NCBI GenBank assembly: GCA_947493945.1
Contig: CANLSR010000003.1
Coordinates: 186,001 to 250,000 of the forward strand
Reading direction: 5' to 3'
Source: an uncultured bacterium
Lineage (GTDB): Bacteria > Bacteroidota > Rhodothermia > Rhodothermales > Rubricoccaceae
DNA length: 64,000 nt
Below, in pieces: positions 22,104-33,147 of the stretch. Position 1 is the stretch's first letter. Each line of letters opens with the position of its first letter. Both the position numbers and the translations under genes were made by a program. The notes under the pieces are model-generated. The model did not search any database. It worked only from the letters and a program-made list of their open reading frames with translations, and was not told the origin of the DNA.

Positions 22104-22796
22104 ATGCCCGATCCTACCGACCGCACCGCCCTGCTCCTCGGCGCCTCCGGGCTCGTCGGCGGCCACGTGCTGCGCCAGCTCGCCGACGACCCGCGCTGGG
22201 GCCGCGTCGTCACCCTGGGCCGCCGCCCGCTGCCGACGGCGTCCGAGAAGCACGAGGACCACGTCGTCGACTTTGACCGGCTGGACGACCAGGCGGCGCT
22301 GTTCGCGTGTGACGACCTGTTCTGCTGCCTCGGCACCACCCGCAAGGCGGCCGGCTCGGACGCCGCGTTCCAGCGCGTCGACCTGGAGATCCCCGTCCAG
22401 GCCGCCCGGCTGGCGGAGGCGGCCGGCGCCGGCCAGGCGCTGATCGTGTCGGCGTGGGGCGCCGACCCGGACTCGCGGCTCCTCTACTCGCGCACCAAGG
22501 GCGAGGTCGAGGAGGCGGTCAAAGCCGTCGGGTTCGAGGCCGTCCAGATTTTGCGCCCGTCGCTGCTGGCCGGCGACCGCGACGAGGTCCGGTGGGGCGA
22601 GCGGATCGGGCTGGCGGTCGGGTCGCTGGTGGCGCCGCTGCTCCGGGGACCGCTGTCGCCGCTGCGCCCCGTCGAGGCCGAGCGCGTGGCCCGGGCCATG
22701 GTCGAGGTCGCCGCCGTGCGGCCCGCCGGCCCCCACGTCTACGGCCCCGACGCCCTCCGCCGGTGGTCCGCCCCGGGAGGCCCGCCGGCCGGGTAA
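22104..22796 (+). CDS. NAD(P)-binding Rossmann oxidoreductase
   Basis: TALLLGASGLVGGHVLRQL, FCCLGTTRKAAGSDAAF, YSRTKGEVEEAV. Confidence 0.8.
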   Translation: MPDPTDRTALLLGASGLVGGHVLRQLADDPRWGRVVTLGRRPLPTASEKHEDHVVDFDRLDDQAALFACDDLFCCLGTTRKAAGSDAAFQRVDLEIPVQAARLAEAAGAGQALIVSAWGADPDSRLLYSRTKGEVEEAVKAVGFEAVQILRPSLLAGDRDEVRWGERIGLAVGSLVAPLLRGPLSPLRPVEAERVARAMVEVAAVRPAGPHVYGPDALRRWSAPGGPPAG

Positions 22797-22985
22797 CGAC
22801 GGCCGCCGGCCGGCCTCCGCCAGCGGGGCGAGGGCGCGTGGCCCGGGGTGCCGCCGGGGAGCGGGCGGTCCCGTCCCGGCGTTTCCCCCTCCGGCGAACC
22901 GGGCGGGTCGTGTACCTTGCGCGTCCACCCGCCCCCCGCCTCTGAGCGCTTGAAACGCTAGTCCGCCCCGGTCCTGGCCGGCCCG

Positions 22986-24410
22986 ATGCTCCGCGAACGC
23001 AGCCTCCTCCTCCAGCGCCTCCTGTTCGGCGTCGACCTCGCGCTGGTGGCGCTGGCGTGGGTGCTCGCGTGGGCCGTCCGGTTCGAGGTGCTGACGCCGC
23101 CCGAGTGGGTCCCGCTGGCGCGCTACCTCGGGTTCTTGCCCTTCGTGCTGGCGGTGTGGGGCGGCGTGCTGCTGGTGTCGGGGCTGTACCAGACCCGCCG
23201 GGCCCAGCGGCTGACGCTGGTGGTGTGGTCCGTGGCCCGGGCGGTGGGCCTGGGGCTGGTGGTGTCGCTGGGCGCGCTGTTCTTCTACCGCGCGTTCTCG
23301 TTCTCGCGCTTGCACGTGGTGCTGTTCGCCGGCATCGCGTCGGCGCTGCTCGTGGGGCTGCGCGTCGGCGTGTTCGCGGTGCTGCGGCGGGGCCGTCAGC
23401 AGGGCCGCAACGTCCGGCGCGTGCTCATCGTGGGCGCCGGCAAGGCGGGGCAGCGGCTGGCGCGGGCGTTCCGGCACTACCCCTGGATGGGGTTCGAGGT
23501 CATAGGCTTCTTGGACGACCGCGCCGAGGTGGCTGCCGAGCCGGACGCGCTCTACCCGGAGCCGCCGGACCCGCCCCGCCTTCTGGGCACCATCGACGAC
23601 GTGGGCGCCGTGCTGGACCGCCACGGCGAGGCCGTGGACATGGTCTACGCCGCGCTGCCGCTCTCGGCGGCCGACAAGATCCAGGCGGTCGCGGAGGCCT
23701 GCACGCGCCACACGGCCCACCTGTGCCTGGTGCCCGACCTGTTCGGGCTCGACCTCCTGCTCAACAGCCGCGTCTCGGACGTCGACGGCCTGCCGGTGAT
23801 CCACCTCATCGACGAGGCGCCGTTCGACGCGCGCCACCTGGTCAAACGGGCGGCCGACGTGGTGTTCTCGGCCGCCGCGCTGGTCGTGCTCGCGCCGCTG
23901 CTGGCGGCCATCGCGGGCGCGGTCAAGCTCTCGTCGCCCGGGCCGGTGCTGTACCGCCAGCGGCGGATGGGGCTCAACGGCCAGACGTTCGACATCCTCA
24001 AGTTCCGGTCGATGCCCACCGACGCCGAGGCCGCCAGCGGGCCGGTGTGGTCGACGCACGGCGAGAGCCGGGCCACGACGGCCGGCGCGTTCCTGCGGCG
24101 GACGAGCCTGGACGAGCTGCCCCAGTTCTGGAACGTGCTCCGCGGCGACATGTCGGTCGTCGGCCCGCGGCCCGAGCGGCCGGCGCTGATCGAGCGGTTC
24201 CGCGACCAGGTCCCGGGCTACATGCTCCGCCACAAGACCAAGGCCGGCATCACCGGCTGGGCGCAGGTCCACGGCTGGCGCGGCGACACGAGCCTGGCCA
24301 AGCGGATCGAGTACGACCTGTGGTACGTCCAGAACTGGTCGCTGGGCCTCGACGCCAAGATCGTTCTCATGACCGTCTGGCGCGGGTTCGTCCACCCCAA
24401 CGCCCACTGA
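22986..24410 (+). CDS. Polyprenyl glycosylphosphotransferase (undecaprenyl-phosphate sugar transferase)
   Basis: N-terminal TMs; KRAADVVFSAAALVVLAPLL, YRQRRMGLNGQTFDILKFRSMPTDAE, RRTSLDELPQFWNVLRGDMSVVGPRPERP. Confidence 0.92.
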   Translation: MLRERSLLLQRLLFGVDLALVALAWVLAWAVRFEVLTPPEWVPLARYLGFLPFVLAVWGGVLLVSGLYQTRRAQRLTLVVWSVARAVGLGLVVSLGALFFYRAFSFSRLHVVLFAGIASALLVGLRVGVFAVLRRGRQQGRNVRRVLIVGAGKAGQRLARAFRHYPWMGFEVIGFLDDRAEVAAEPDALYPEPPDPPRLLGTIDDVGAVLDRHGEAVDMVYAALPLSAADKIQAVAEACTRHTAHLCLVPDLFGLDLLLNSRVSDVDGLPVIHLIDEAPFDARHLVKRAADVVFSAAALVVLAPLLAAIAGAVKLSSPGPVLYRQRRMGLNGQTFDILKFRSMPTDAEAASGPVWSTHGESRATTAGAFLRRTSLDELPQFWNVLRGDMSVVGPRPERPALIERFRDQVPGYMLRHKTKAGITGWAQVHGWRGDTSLAKRIEYDLWYVQNWSLGLDAKIVLMTVWRGFVHPNAH

Positions 24411-24445
24411 CGTCGGTCCTCACCGCGGGCGCCTCACCGCGACCG

Positions 24446-24465
24446 GCTGGCGGCGTCCGCCAGCG
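24446..24465. terminator. GCTGGCGG-cgt-CCGCCAGC inverted pair between co-directional genes
   Basis: Arms 24446-24453 and 24457-24465, very short loop. Confidence 0.5.
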
Positions 24466-24519
24466 GGACGGGGCGGGCCGATCCGCCTGTTTTTCGCCGT
24501 GTCGCGGACGCGGGGCCCC

Positions 24520-24527
24520 TAGCTTGG
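24520..24527 (+). promoter_or_regulatory. Candidate -7-type promoter element TAGCTTGG upstream of ABC-F gene
   Basis: Matches a word shared by several gene starts (TA[GCT]CTT[GCT]G). Confidence 0.4.
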
Positions 24528-24546
24528 GCCGACTTCCCCCCGGCCC

Positions 24547-26597
<2,051 letters not shown>

Positions 26598-26598
<1 letters not shown>

Positions 26599-26954
26599 TG
26601 AGCGACCTCCCGCCCTGCCCCGCGTGCGGCTCGACGCTGGTCTACGAGTACTCGAACACCTACGTCTGCCCCGAGTGCGCCCACGAGTGGTCGGCCGACG
26701 CGCCCGAGCCGCTGGCGGACGCCGGCCGCCAGCCGGAGGCGGCGGCCGTGACCGACGCCAACGGGACGCCGCTCGCCGACGGCGACACGGTGACGGTGGT
26801 CAAGGACCTCAAGGTGCGCGGCACGTCGTCGGTGGTCAAGGTGGGCACCAAGGTCAAGAACATCCGCCTGACCGACGGCGACCACGACATCGACTGCAAG
26901 ATTCCGGGCATCGGGCCGATGGGGCTCAAGTCCGAGTTCGTCCGCAAGGCCTGA
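26598..26954 (+). CDS. PhnA/YjdM-like zinc-ribbon protein
   Basis: [25 protein letters not shown]...[56 protein letters not shown]. Confidence 0.92.
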
Positions 26955-26962
26955 CGCCGCCG

Positions 26963-26986
26963 ACTGGCGGAGGCCGTCCGCCAGCG
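26963..26986. terminator. ACTGGCGG...CCGCCAGCG inverted pair at convergent junction
   Basis: Arms 26963-26970 and 26978-26986 in a 41-bp spacer. Confidence 0.55.
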
Positions 26987-26995
26987 CGGCGCGGA

Positions 26996-27937
26996 CTAGC
27001 CGAGGTGGGACGTGACGAACTCGGCGGCACGCTGGAGCGAGGCGTCGGCCTGGGGGAGCCAGGGGCTCCACAGCTGCCACATGTGGAACGCATCGGGCTC
27101 AACGTGGAGCGAGACCTCAGCGCCGGCGGCCTGGCCGCGCTTGGCCAAAAGCTGGGCCTCGCCCAAGAGCACCTCCGTCCCGCCGACCTCGACGTGCATG
27201 GGCGGCAGCAGAGACAGGTCGTCCACCAGCGGCGAGATCGTGACGTCGTCGTCGGGCAGATCCGTGGGGCCGGTCGAGATCGAGGCGCAGCGGCGGTCGT
27301 CCTCGGCGTTGTTCATCGCGTCGGTCTCGGAGTTGGGCTCGCGCGTGTCGCTCAGGCCCGTGCGGTCAGCGTTGGGCGAGAACACGGCGGCGACCGTCGC
27401 CGGGCGGTTCTCGCGAGCCAGCTGCAGCACCGTCCCCAGCGTCAGGTGCCCGCCGGAGCTGTCGCCGACGAGCGCCAGCCGAAGCCCGCGGTCCAGCACG
27501 GCCCGGCACACGTCGAGCGCGTCGTCCAGCTGGGCCGGCCACAGCGCCTCGGGCGCCAGCCGGTATCGCGGCATGAACACCGTCTCGCCGACCGCCGCCG
27601 CGAACGTGGCCACCGGCCGCCAGTGCGTCTCGGGCGAGCCGAACACGTAGCCGCCGCCGTGGAGCCAGACCACGCGGATGTCCACGTCCGCTGCCGTCTC
27701 GGCGTTCGGTCCGGGCGGGATGGCCCAACCCTGCACCTGCCCGATGCGGGCCGGCCGGCCAACCGGAATCGGCGTCCCTAGGGCGTCGCCGCGCATCAGC
27801 CAGGCGTAGGCGTGGCGCATGTCGGCGGGCGAGCCGTCGATAGGAACCGACGCGATCCGCTCGGCGACCGTGTCGAACGAGACCAGCCGGTCGAACGGGC
27901 CGCGGGGGTCGTGGGCGGGATGGTCGGACGGGTTCAT
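26996..27937 (-). CDS. Alpha/beta hydrolase (HSL-like esterase)
   Basis: VVWLHGGGYVFGS, LALVGDSSGGHL, DAFHMW; start at MNPSDHPAHD. Confidence 0.88.
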   Translation of the reverse strand: MNPSDHPAHDPRGPFDRLVSFDTVAERIASVPIDGSPADMRHAYAWLMRGDALGTPIPVGRPARIGQVQGWAIPPGPNAETAADVDIRVVWLHGGGYVFGSPETHWRPVATFAAAVGETVFMPRYRLAPEALWPAQLDDALDVCRAVLDRGLRLALVGDSSGGHLTLGTVLQLARENRPATVAAVFSPNADRTGLSDTREPNSETDAMNNAEDDRRCASISTGPTDLPDDDVTISPLVDDLSLLPPMHVEVGGTEVLLGEAQLLAKRGQAAGAEVSLHVEPDAFHMWQLWSPWLPQADASLQRAAEFVTSHLG

Positions 27938-28065
27938 GGCGGCGAGGGGTGGGCGTGGGTGGACGAGCCCGGCCGGGCCGGAGTTCGTCCGCGTTCCCGA
28001 GGATTCTCCTGAACCCACCGCGCCGACAGAAAGCGCCAGCCGCTGGCGGCGCGTGCGGGCGCGAG

Positions 28066-29667
28066 CTACAAACCGGGCGACGGCTCCTCGTCGGGCGGTA
28101 GCACCGTCCAGGCCACTCCGGCGGCCACGGCCGCCAGCAGGGCCGACAGCCCGGCGGCCCACCGGAAGCCGGTCACGAACGCGGCGCCGGTCACCTCGCG
28201 GACCGTGCCGCGCTCGTCCGCCGGCACGCGGTCCAGGCTCGGCCGCGACCCCGGCTCCGCCCGGACGGCGTCGACGACGGCGAGCCCGGCGTCGGAGAGT
28301 TCAGAATCGGAGCGGCCGAGTGCGGACAGCCTTTGGTCGATCTCGGAGCCGTAGACGCCGAACGCGAGCGCGCCCAACACCGTCACCGCGAGCAGTTGGG
28401 CCACCCGGCTGGCGGCGTTGTTGACGCCCGACGCCGTGCCTGCCTGGTCGTCGTCCACGGCGTCCATCACGACCGTCGTCAGGGGCGCCACGGCGATGGC
28501 CATGCCGAGGCCGAGAGTCAGCATCGGCGCGAAGAACGTGGTCCAGTACGAGCCGCCGGTGCCGGGCAGCGCGAACAGCGCCAGCCCGACGGCCGCCAGC
28601 GCCGGCCCGACGGTCAGCATCCGCCGCGCGCCGAAGCGCTCGATGTGGCCGCCGACCCACCGACTCATCCCGCCCATCAGCAACGTGAACGGCAAGAAGG
28701 CAGCGCCGGCCTGGGTCGCGGTGTAGCCGTGGACGCCGATCAGCAGGTAGGGCAGCAGGAACGACAGCCCGCCCAGGGCGATGTAGAGAAACACCGTCAG
28801 AAGGTTGGCGCCGGAGAACGCGGCCGAGCGGAACAGACCGGGCGGCATCATCGGCTGGGCCGCGCGCCGTTCCCAGGCCACGAAGGCCGCCAGCAGCGCG
28901 GCGCCGAACGCCACACCGCCCCAGACGACCGGCGCCGTCCACCCGGCCTCGCCCTGGCGGATCAGCCCGAACACCAGCGCGCCCAACCCAGCCGCCGCCA
29001 GCGCTGCACCAGTCCAGTCGATGCCGCCCTCGGCGTTCTCGGCGCGGCTCTCGGGCACGCGCCAAACCGCGAGCGCCCAGCCAGCCACCGCCAGCGGCAC
29101 GACGGCCGCGAACACCCACCGCCAGCCGACGGTGTCGACCAGGAACCCGCCGAACAGCGGGCCGGCCGCGCTCGTCAGCGCCGCCGCACCGGCCCAGGTG
29201 CCGATGGCCTCCCCGCGCTCTTGGGGCGGGAAGAACGCCCGCAGCAGCGCCAGGCTGCCCGGCACCAGGAGCGCGGCGCCCAGGCCCTGCGCCACGCGCG
29301 CGGCGATCAGCCAGGCCACCGACGGCGCGAGCGCGCAGCCGACCGTCGCGCCGGCGACGACCGCCAGCCCCCAGGCGAACGTCCGCGTGCGGCCCAGGCG
29401 GTCGCCCAGGGCGCCGCCGACCAGGATGAACGCGGCCAGCGGCAGCAGGTAGGCGTTGAGGACCCACTGCATGGTGGCGGCCGTCGCGCCCAGGTCGGCC
29501 TGGATGGCGGGCAGCGCCACGTTGACGACCGACGAGAGCACGAACGCGGCGCTGGACCCGAGCACGGAGGCGACGAGCACGACGCGGCGCGTGCCGGCGT
29601 CGGCCTCGGTGTCGTGGGGGCCGGGGCGCGCGGCGTCGGCGTTGTAGGCGCGGCAGTCGGCGGGCAT
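28066..29667 (-). CDS. MFS transporter, DHA2 drug:H+ antiporter type
   Basis: SSAAFVLSSVVNVALPAIQADLGATAATMQWVLNAYLL, GALGDRLGRTRTF, multiple TM segments. Confidence 0.92.
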   Translation of the reverse strand: MPADCRAYNADAARPGPHDTEADAGTRRVVLVASVLGSSAAFVLSSVVNVALPAIQADLGATAATMQWVLNAYLLPLAAFILVGGALGDRLGRTRTFAWGLAVVAGATVGCALAPSVAWLIAARVAQGLGAALLVPGSLALLRAFFPPQERGEAIGTWAGAAALTSAAGPLFGGFLVDTVGWRWVFAAVVPLAVAGWALAVWRVPESRAENAEGGIDWTGAALAAAGLGALVFGLIRQGEAGWTAPVVWGGVAFGAALLAAFVAWERRAAQPMMPPGLFRSAAFSGANLLTVFLYIALGGLSFLLPYLLIGVHGYTATQAGAAFLPFTLLMGGMSRWVGGHIERFGARRMLTVGPALAAVGLALFALPGTGGSYWTTFFAPMLTLGLGMAIAVAPLTTVVMDAVDDDQAGTASGVNNAASRVAQLLAVTVLGALAFGVYGSEIDQRLSALGRSDSELSDAGLAVVDAVRAEPGSRPSLDRVPADERGTVREVTGAAFVTGFRWAAGLSALLAAVAAGVAWTVLPPDEEPSPGL

Positions 29668-29702
29668 GGCGCAGGGTACGGCGCGGCGGCGTGTCTGTGC
29701 CC

Positions 29703-29730
29703 CGCTGGCGGAGCGCCTCCGCCAGTCGGG
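29703..29730. repeat. CCCGCTGGCGG...CCGCCAGtCGGG inverted pair
   Basis: Arms at 29701-29711 and 29719-29730 with one bulged T. Confidence 0.55.
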
Positions 29731-29770
29731 CGGGACCGGACGGGGCAGCCGCCGACGTGGCCCCTGCGGT

Positions 29771-30826
29771 CTACAACCGGAGCCGCGCGATCCGGCCGTC
29801 TGGGCCGGTCAGCCAAATGGCGTCCGGTGCCGAGGCGGCGACGCCCCACCACGCGCGGCCGTCGAGGAGCGTCCACGTGTGGCCGTCGTCGCGGGAGAGC
29901 GCCGCGCCGCCTGGCCCGACGGCGACCAGCGCGCTGCTCTCGGGCACGTAGGCGGCGCCGTAAGCCGCGCCCGGAAAGGGAAGTCTGCCGCTGAGTTGCC
30001 AGGTCCGGCCGCCGTCCGTCGTCCGGGCGACCACGTCCGCCTCCGAGGCGGGGTCGGACACGTCTCCGCCGACGGCGACGCCATGCGTGTCGCTGCGGAA
30101 GGCGACCGACGCCAGGCCCGTGGCCTCACCGCCCGCGACTGGCGTGTCGCTGGCGGACCAGCTCCGGCCACCGTCCGTGGTGCGGAGCACGCGGGCGGGG
30201 TCGGCGTTGCCGGTCGCGATCCAGGCGCGGTCCGCGCCCCGGGTGGTGACGCACGTGCCGCTGGCGGCGAACCCGCCCTCGCCGTCGAGCGCGGCGGGGA
30301 GCACGTCCGCCGGCAGGCGCCGCCAGCTCTCGCCGCCGTCGTCGGTCACGATCACGACGAACGCGCCCTCGACGGAGTCGCTGTAGGCCAGCCCGCGCTG
30401 GGCGTCCCAGAACGACAGACAGTCGAAAAACGCGTCCGGGTCGTCGTTGACGAACGTCGTCCGCCACGACGCGCCGCCGTCGGTCGTCTTGACGACGCGC
30501 GACGAGGCGCCCGGCCCGATGCTCAGCGCCCACGCGGTCTCGGCGCCGAAGGCGACCACGTCGCGGAACTGCAGCGTGTCCGCGCCGGGCACGACCGCCA
30601 GCTGCCAGCGTGCGCCGCCGTCGACGGTCCGCCCGACCGTGCCGCCGGCGCCGGCCACCCAGACCACGCCCTCGCCGACGGCGTGCGCCGCGATCAAGAG
30701 CGCGTCCGAGCCCGAGTCCTGGTCCGCGATCCGGGGCGGGAGGGCCGAGCGCGACGACGAGCAGCCGGCGAGCGCCGCCAGGCTGGCGGCCGCGATCAGC
30801 GAGGAGAAGCGGAGGGCGGGCAGCAT
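29771..30826 (-). CDS. YCF48/BNR-repeat lipoprotein
   Basis: Lipobox LAALAGCSS; repeated TTDGGxSW motifs (KTTDGGASWRTTF, VTDDGGESWRRL, RTTDGGRSWSAS, RTTDGGRTWQLS). Confidence 0.85.
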   Translation of the reverse strand: MLPALRFSSLIAAASLAALAGCSSSRSALPPRIADQDSGSDALLIAAHAVGEGVVWVAGAGGTVGRTVDGGARWQLAVVPGADTLQFRDVVAFGAETAWALSIGPGASSRVVKTTDGGASWRTTFVNDDPDAFFDCLSFWDAQRGLAYSDSVEGAFVVIVTDDGGESWRRLPADVLPAALDGEGGFAASGTCVTTRGADRAWIATGNADPARVLRTTDGGRSWSASDTPVAGGEATGLASVAFRSDTHGVAVGGDVSDPASEADVVARTTDGGRTWQLSGRLPFPGAAYGAAYVPESSALVAVGPGGAALSRDDGHTWTLLDGRAWWGVAASAPDAIWLTGPDGRIARLRL

Positions 30827-30845
30827 GGCGGGGCGGGAGCGGAGC

Positions 30846-30853
30846 GGCCAAGC
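30846..30853 (-). promoter_or_regulatory. Candidate -7-type promoter element TAGCTTGG upstream of the YCF48-like gene
   Basis: Shared word 20 nt before start codon. Confidence 0.4.
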
Positions 30854-30868
30854 TAGAGCCCCGCCCGG

Positions 30869-31588
30869 CTACTTGCGCCCGACCATCGGCCGGAGCACGA
30901 CCTCCGAGATCAGCGTGCCGTGCGGCGCCTGGAGCACGTGGAGGATCGTGTCGGCGATGGACTCCGGCGACATGGCCGTCGGCTTGGGGTCCGAGTCGCC
31001 AAACTGAGTCGCGACCGAGCCAGGGTACAGGCACGAGACCTTAATCCCGAACGGCCGGAGCTCCTTCATGGTCGCGTCCGAAAACCCGCGCAGGCCGTGC
31101 TTGGTCGCGTTGTAGCCGCTCAGGTTGGGGTTGCCGATCAGCCCGGCGATGCTGGCGACGTTGACGATGAACCCGGCCGTCTCGTCGTCGCCGCGCGTCT
31201 CGCCCTGGGCCTTCATGTGGGGCACGGCCGCCCGCGTGCCGTGGAACACGCCCGACAGGTTGGTATCGACCATGACGTCCCAGTCGGCCTCCGACATCTC
31301 GTCGACGGGGCCGAAGCGGCCCAGGCCGGCGTTGTTGACGAGCACGTCGAGCCGGCCCAGGTCGGCCGCCACGCCGTCGATGGCTTCTCGGGTGGCGTCG
31401 GCGTCGGTGACGTCGCAGACGACGGGCGTGAAGGCGTCGCCCAGCGCCTCCGCCAGCTGGTCGAGCCGGTCGGCGGAGCGGGCCAGGCCGGCCACGCGCG
31501 CGCCGCTGGCGACGAGCGCGCGCGAGGTGGCCAGGCCGATGCCCTGGCTGGCGCCGGTGACGACGGCGACGGAGTCGTGGAGGTCCAT
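30869..31588 (-). CDS. Short-chain dehydrogenase/reductase
   Basis: VAVVTGASQGIGLATSRAL, LVNNAGLGRFG, GYNATKHGLRGFSDAT. Confidence 0.9.
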   Translation of the reverse strand: MDLHDSVAVVTGASQGIGLATSRALVASGARVAGLARSADRLDQLAEALGDAFTPVVCDVTDADATREAIDGVAADLGRLDVLVNNAGLGRFGPVDEMSEADWDVMVDTNLSGVFHGTRAAVPHMKAQGETRGDDETAGFIVNVASIAGLIGNPNLSGYNATKHGLRGFSDATMKELRPFGIKVSCLYPGSVATQFGDSDPKPTAMSPESIADTILHVLQAPHGTLISEVVLRPMVGRK

Positions 31589-31679
31589 AGTTGGAGAGAG
31601 AATCAGTCGGGAGGAAGGCCGGCTCAACGCCCGCCGCCCGGCCGCCGATCCCCTCCGGCCGTCGCTAGCTTCGAGCCCT

Positions 31680-32468
31680 GTGCGCCCCGTGCTCCCCCCC
31701 GCCCCGTTTTTCCCGCTCGCCGACGGCGTCCGCGTCGGAGACGCCGTGTACCCGTCGGCCACGGTCACCGAGGTGCTGGCGCCCTACCTCAGCGACGCCC
31801 GCCGCGACCGGATCGGGGCCGTCGTGGCGGCGCGGGCCTTTGGCGTGGTCCCGGTGCTGGAGGGCCTGGTGGATCCGGGCAACGTGAACGCGGTCCTGCG
31901 GAGCGCCGAGGGCCTCGGCTTCGGCGCCGCCCACCTGGTCGCGCTGGAGGGCGACGCCGCCGACCACGCCCGCCAGCTGGCGGCCGACGACGACGAGCCG
32001 GCCGTGGCCCACCGCCGGGCGGCGCTCCGGGCCAGCCAGGGCGCCCACAAGTGGGTCGAGGTCCGGGCCTGGGACGACCCGGCCGAGTACGTCGCCTGGG
32101 TCCACGACCAGGGCGCGCGCGTGGCCGTGACGGCCCTGCGCGACGACGCCTTGCCGGTCGAGGACTGGGACTTTACCGTCCCCACGGCGCTCGTGGTGGG
32201 CAACGAGCACGCGGGCGCCTCGGACGCCATGATCGAGGCCGCCGACGCGGCGCTGCTCCTCCCGCTCGACGGGTTCGTGCAGAGCTACAACGTCTCCGTC
32301 GCGGCGGCCCTCGCCCTCGCCCACGCCCGCACCGACCGCCTCCGCCGCGCCGGCCGCCACGCCGACCTCGACGCCGACCGCCAGCGGCTGCTCCAGGCGC
32401 ACTACACGGCCCGCGCCGTGCCGCTCGCGGAGGCGCTCTTGGCCGAGCACGCGCGCCGGTCCGGGTAG
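31680..32468 (+). CDS. TrmH/SpoU-family RNA methyltransferase (GTG start)
   Basis: VLEGLVDPGNVNAVLRSAEGLGFGAAHLV, ALVVGNEHAGASDAMIEAAD, LPLDGFVQSYNVSVAAALAL. Confidence 0.9.
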   Translation: MRPVLPPAPFFPLADGVRVGDAVYPSATVTEVLAPYLSDARRDRIGAVVAARAFGVVPVLEGLVDPGNVNAVLRSAEGLGFGAAHLVALEGDAADHARQLAADDDEPAVAHRRAALRASQGAHKWVEVRAWDDPAEYVAWVHDQGARVAVTALRDDALPVEDWDFTVPTALVVGNEHAGASDAMIEAADAALLLPLDGFVQSYNVSVAAALALAHARTDRLRRAGRHADLDADRQRLLQAHYTARAVPLAEALLAEHARRSG

Positions 32469-32472
32469 AGCC

Positions 32473-33084
32473 GTGCGCCTCACCCCCGACCTCCTGCTCT
32501 CGGCCTACCAGATCGGCGTGTTCCCGATGGCCGGCGACGACGGCGAGATCGGGTGGTACGCGCCCGACCCTCGGGCCGTGCTGCCGCTGGACGCGTTCCA
32601 CGTCCCGAAGACGTTGGCCAAGACGGTCCGCCAGCGGCACTTCGAGGTGGTCGCCGACCGCGACTTCGAGGGCACCATGCGGGCGTGCGCGGCGCCGGCG
32701 CCGGGGCGCCAGGAGACCTGGATCTCGGACGAGATGGTGGCCGCCTACCTCGCGCTGCACCGGGCCGGCTTCGCGCACTCGGTCGAGTGCTGGCGCGACG
32801 GCGCGTTCGCCGGCGGCCTCTACGGCGTGGCGCTGGGCGGCGCGTTCTTCGGCGAGAGCATGGTCTCGCGCCAGCGCGACGCCTCCAAGGTGGCCCTCGT
32901 AGCCCTGGTGGAGCGGCTGCGGGCCGGCGGGTTCGCCCTGCTCGACACCCAGATGACGACGCCGCACCTGGCTCGCTTCGGCGTCACCGAGATCCCGCGC
33001 GCCGCCTTCGAGCGCCAGCTGTCCCGAGCGCTGGCGCTCGACGCCGACTGGCACGCCGTCGACCACGCCGGGCCCGGCGGTTGA
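32473..33084 (+). CDS. aat: Leucyl/phenylalanyl-tRNA--protein transferase (GTG start)
   Basis: LLLSAYQIGVFPMAGDDGEIGWYAPDPRAVLPLD, GLYGVALGGAFFGESMVSRQRDASKVAL, LDTQMTTPHLARFG. Confidence 0.95.
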   Translation: MRLTPDLLLSAYQIGVFPMAGDDGEIGWYAPDPRAVLPLDAFHVPKTLAKTVRQRHFEVVADRDFEGTMRACAAPAPGRQETWISDEMVAAYLALHRAGFAHSVECWRDGAFAGGLYGVALGGAFFGESMVSRQRDASKVALVALVERLRAGGFALLDTQMTTPHLARFGVTEIPRAAFERQLSRALALDADWHAVDHAGPGG

Positions 33085-33147
33085 CCGCCCGGCGGTAACA
33101 CTCGGCTCCGTGGGGCGTTCACCTTTTAGTCCCGCCGTCGCCAGCCC

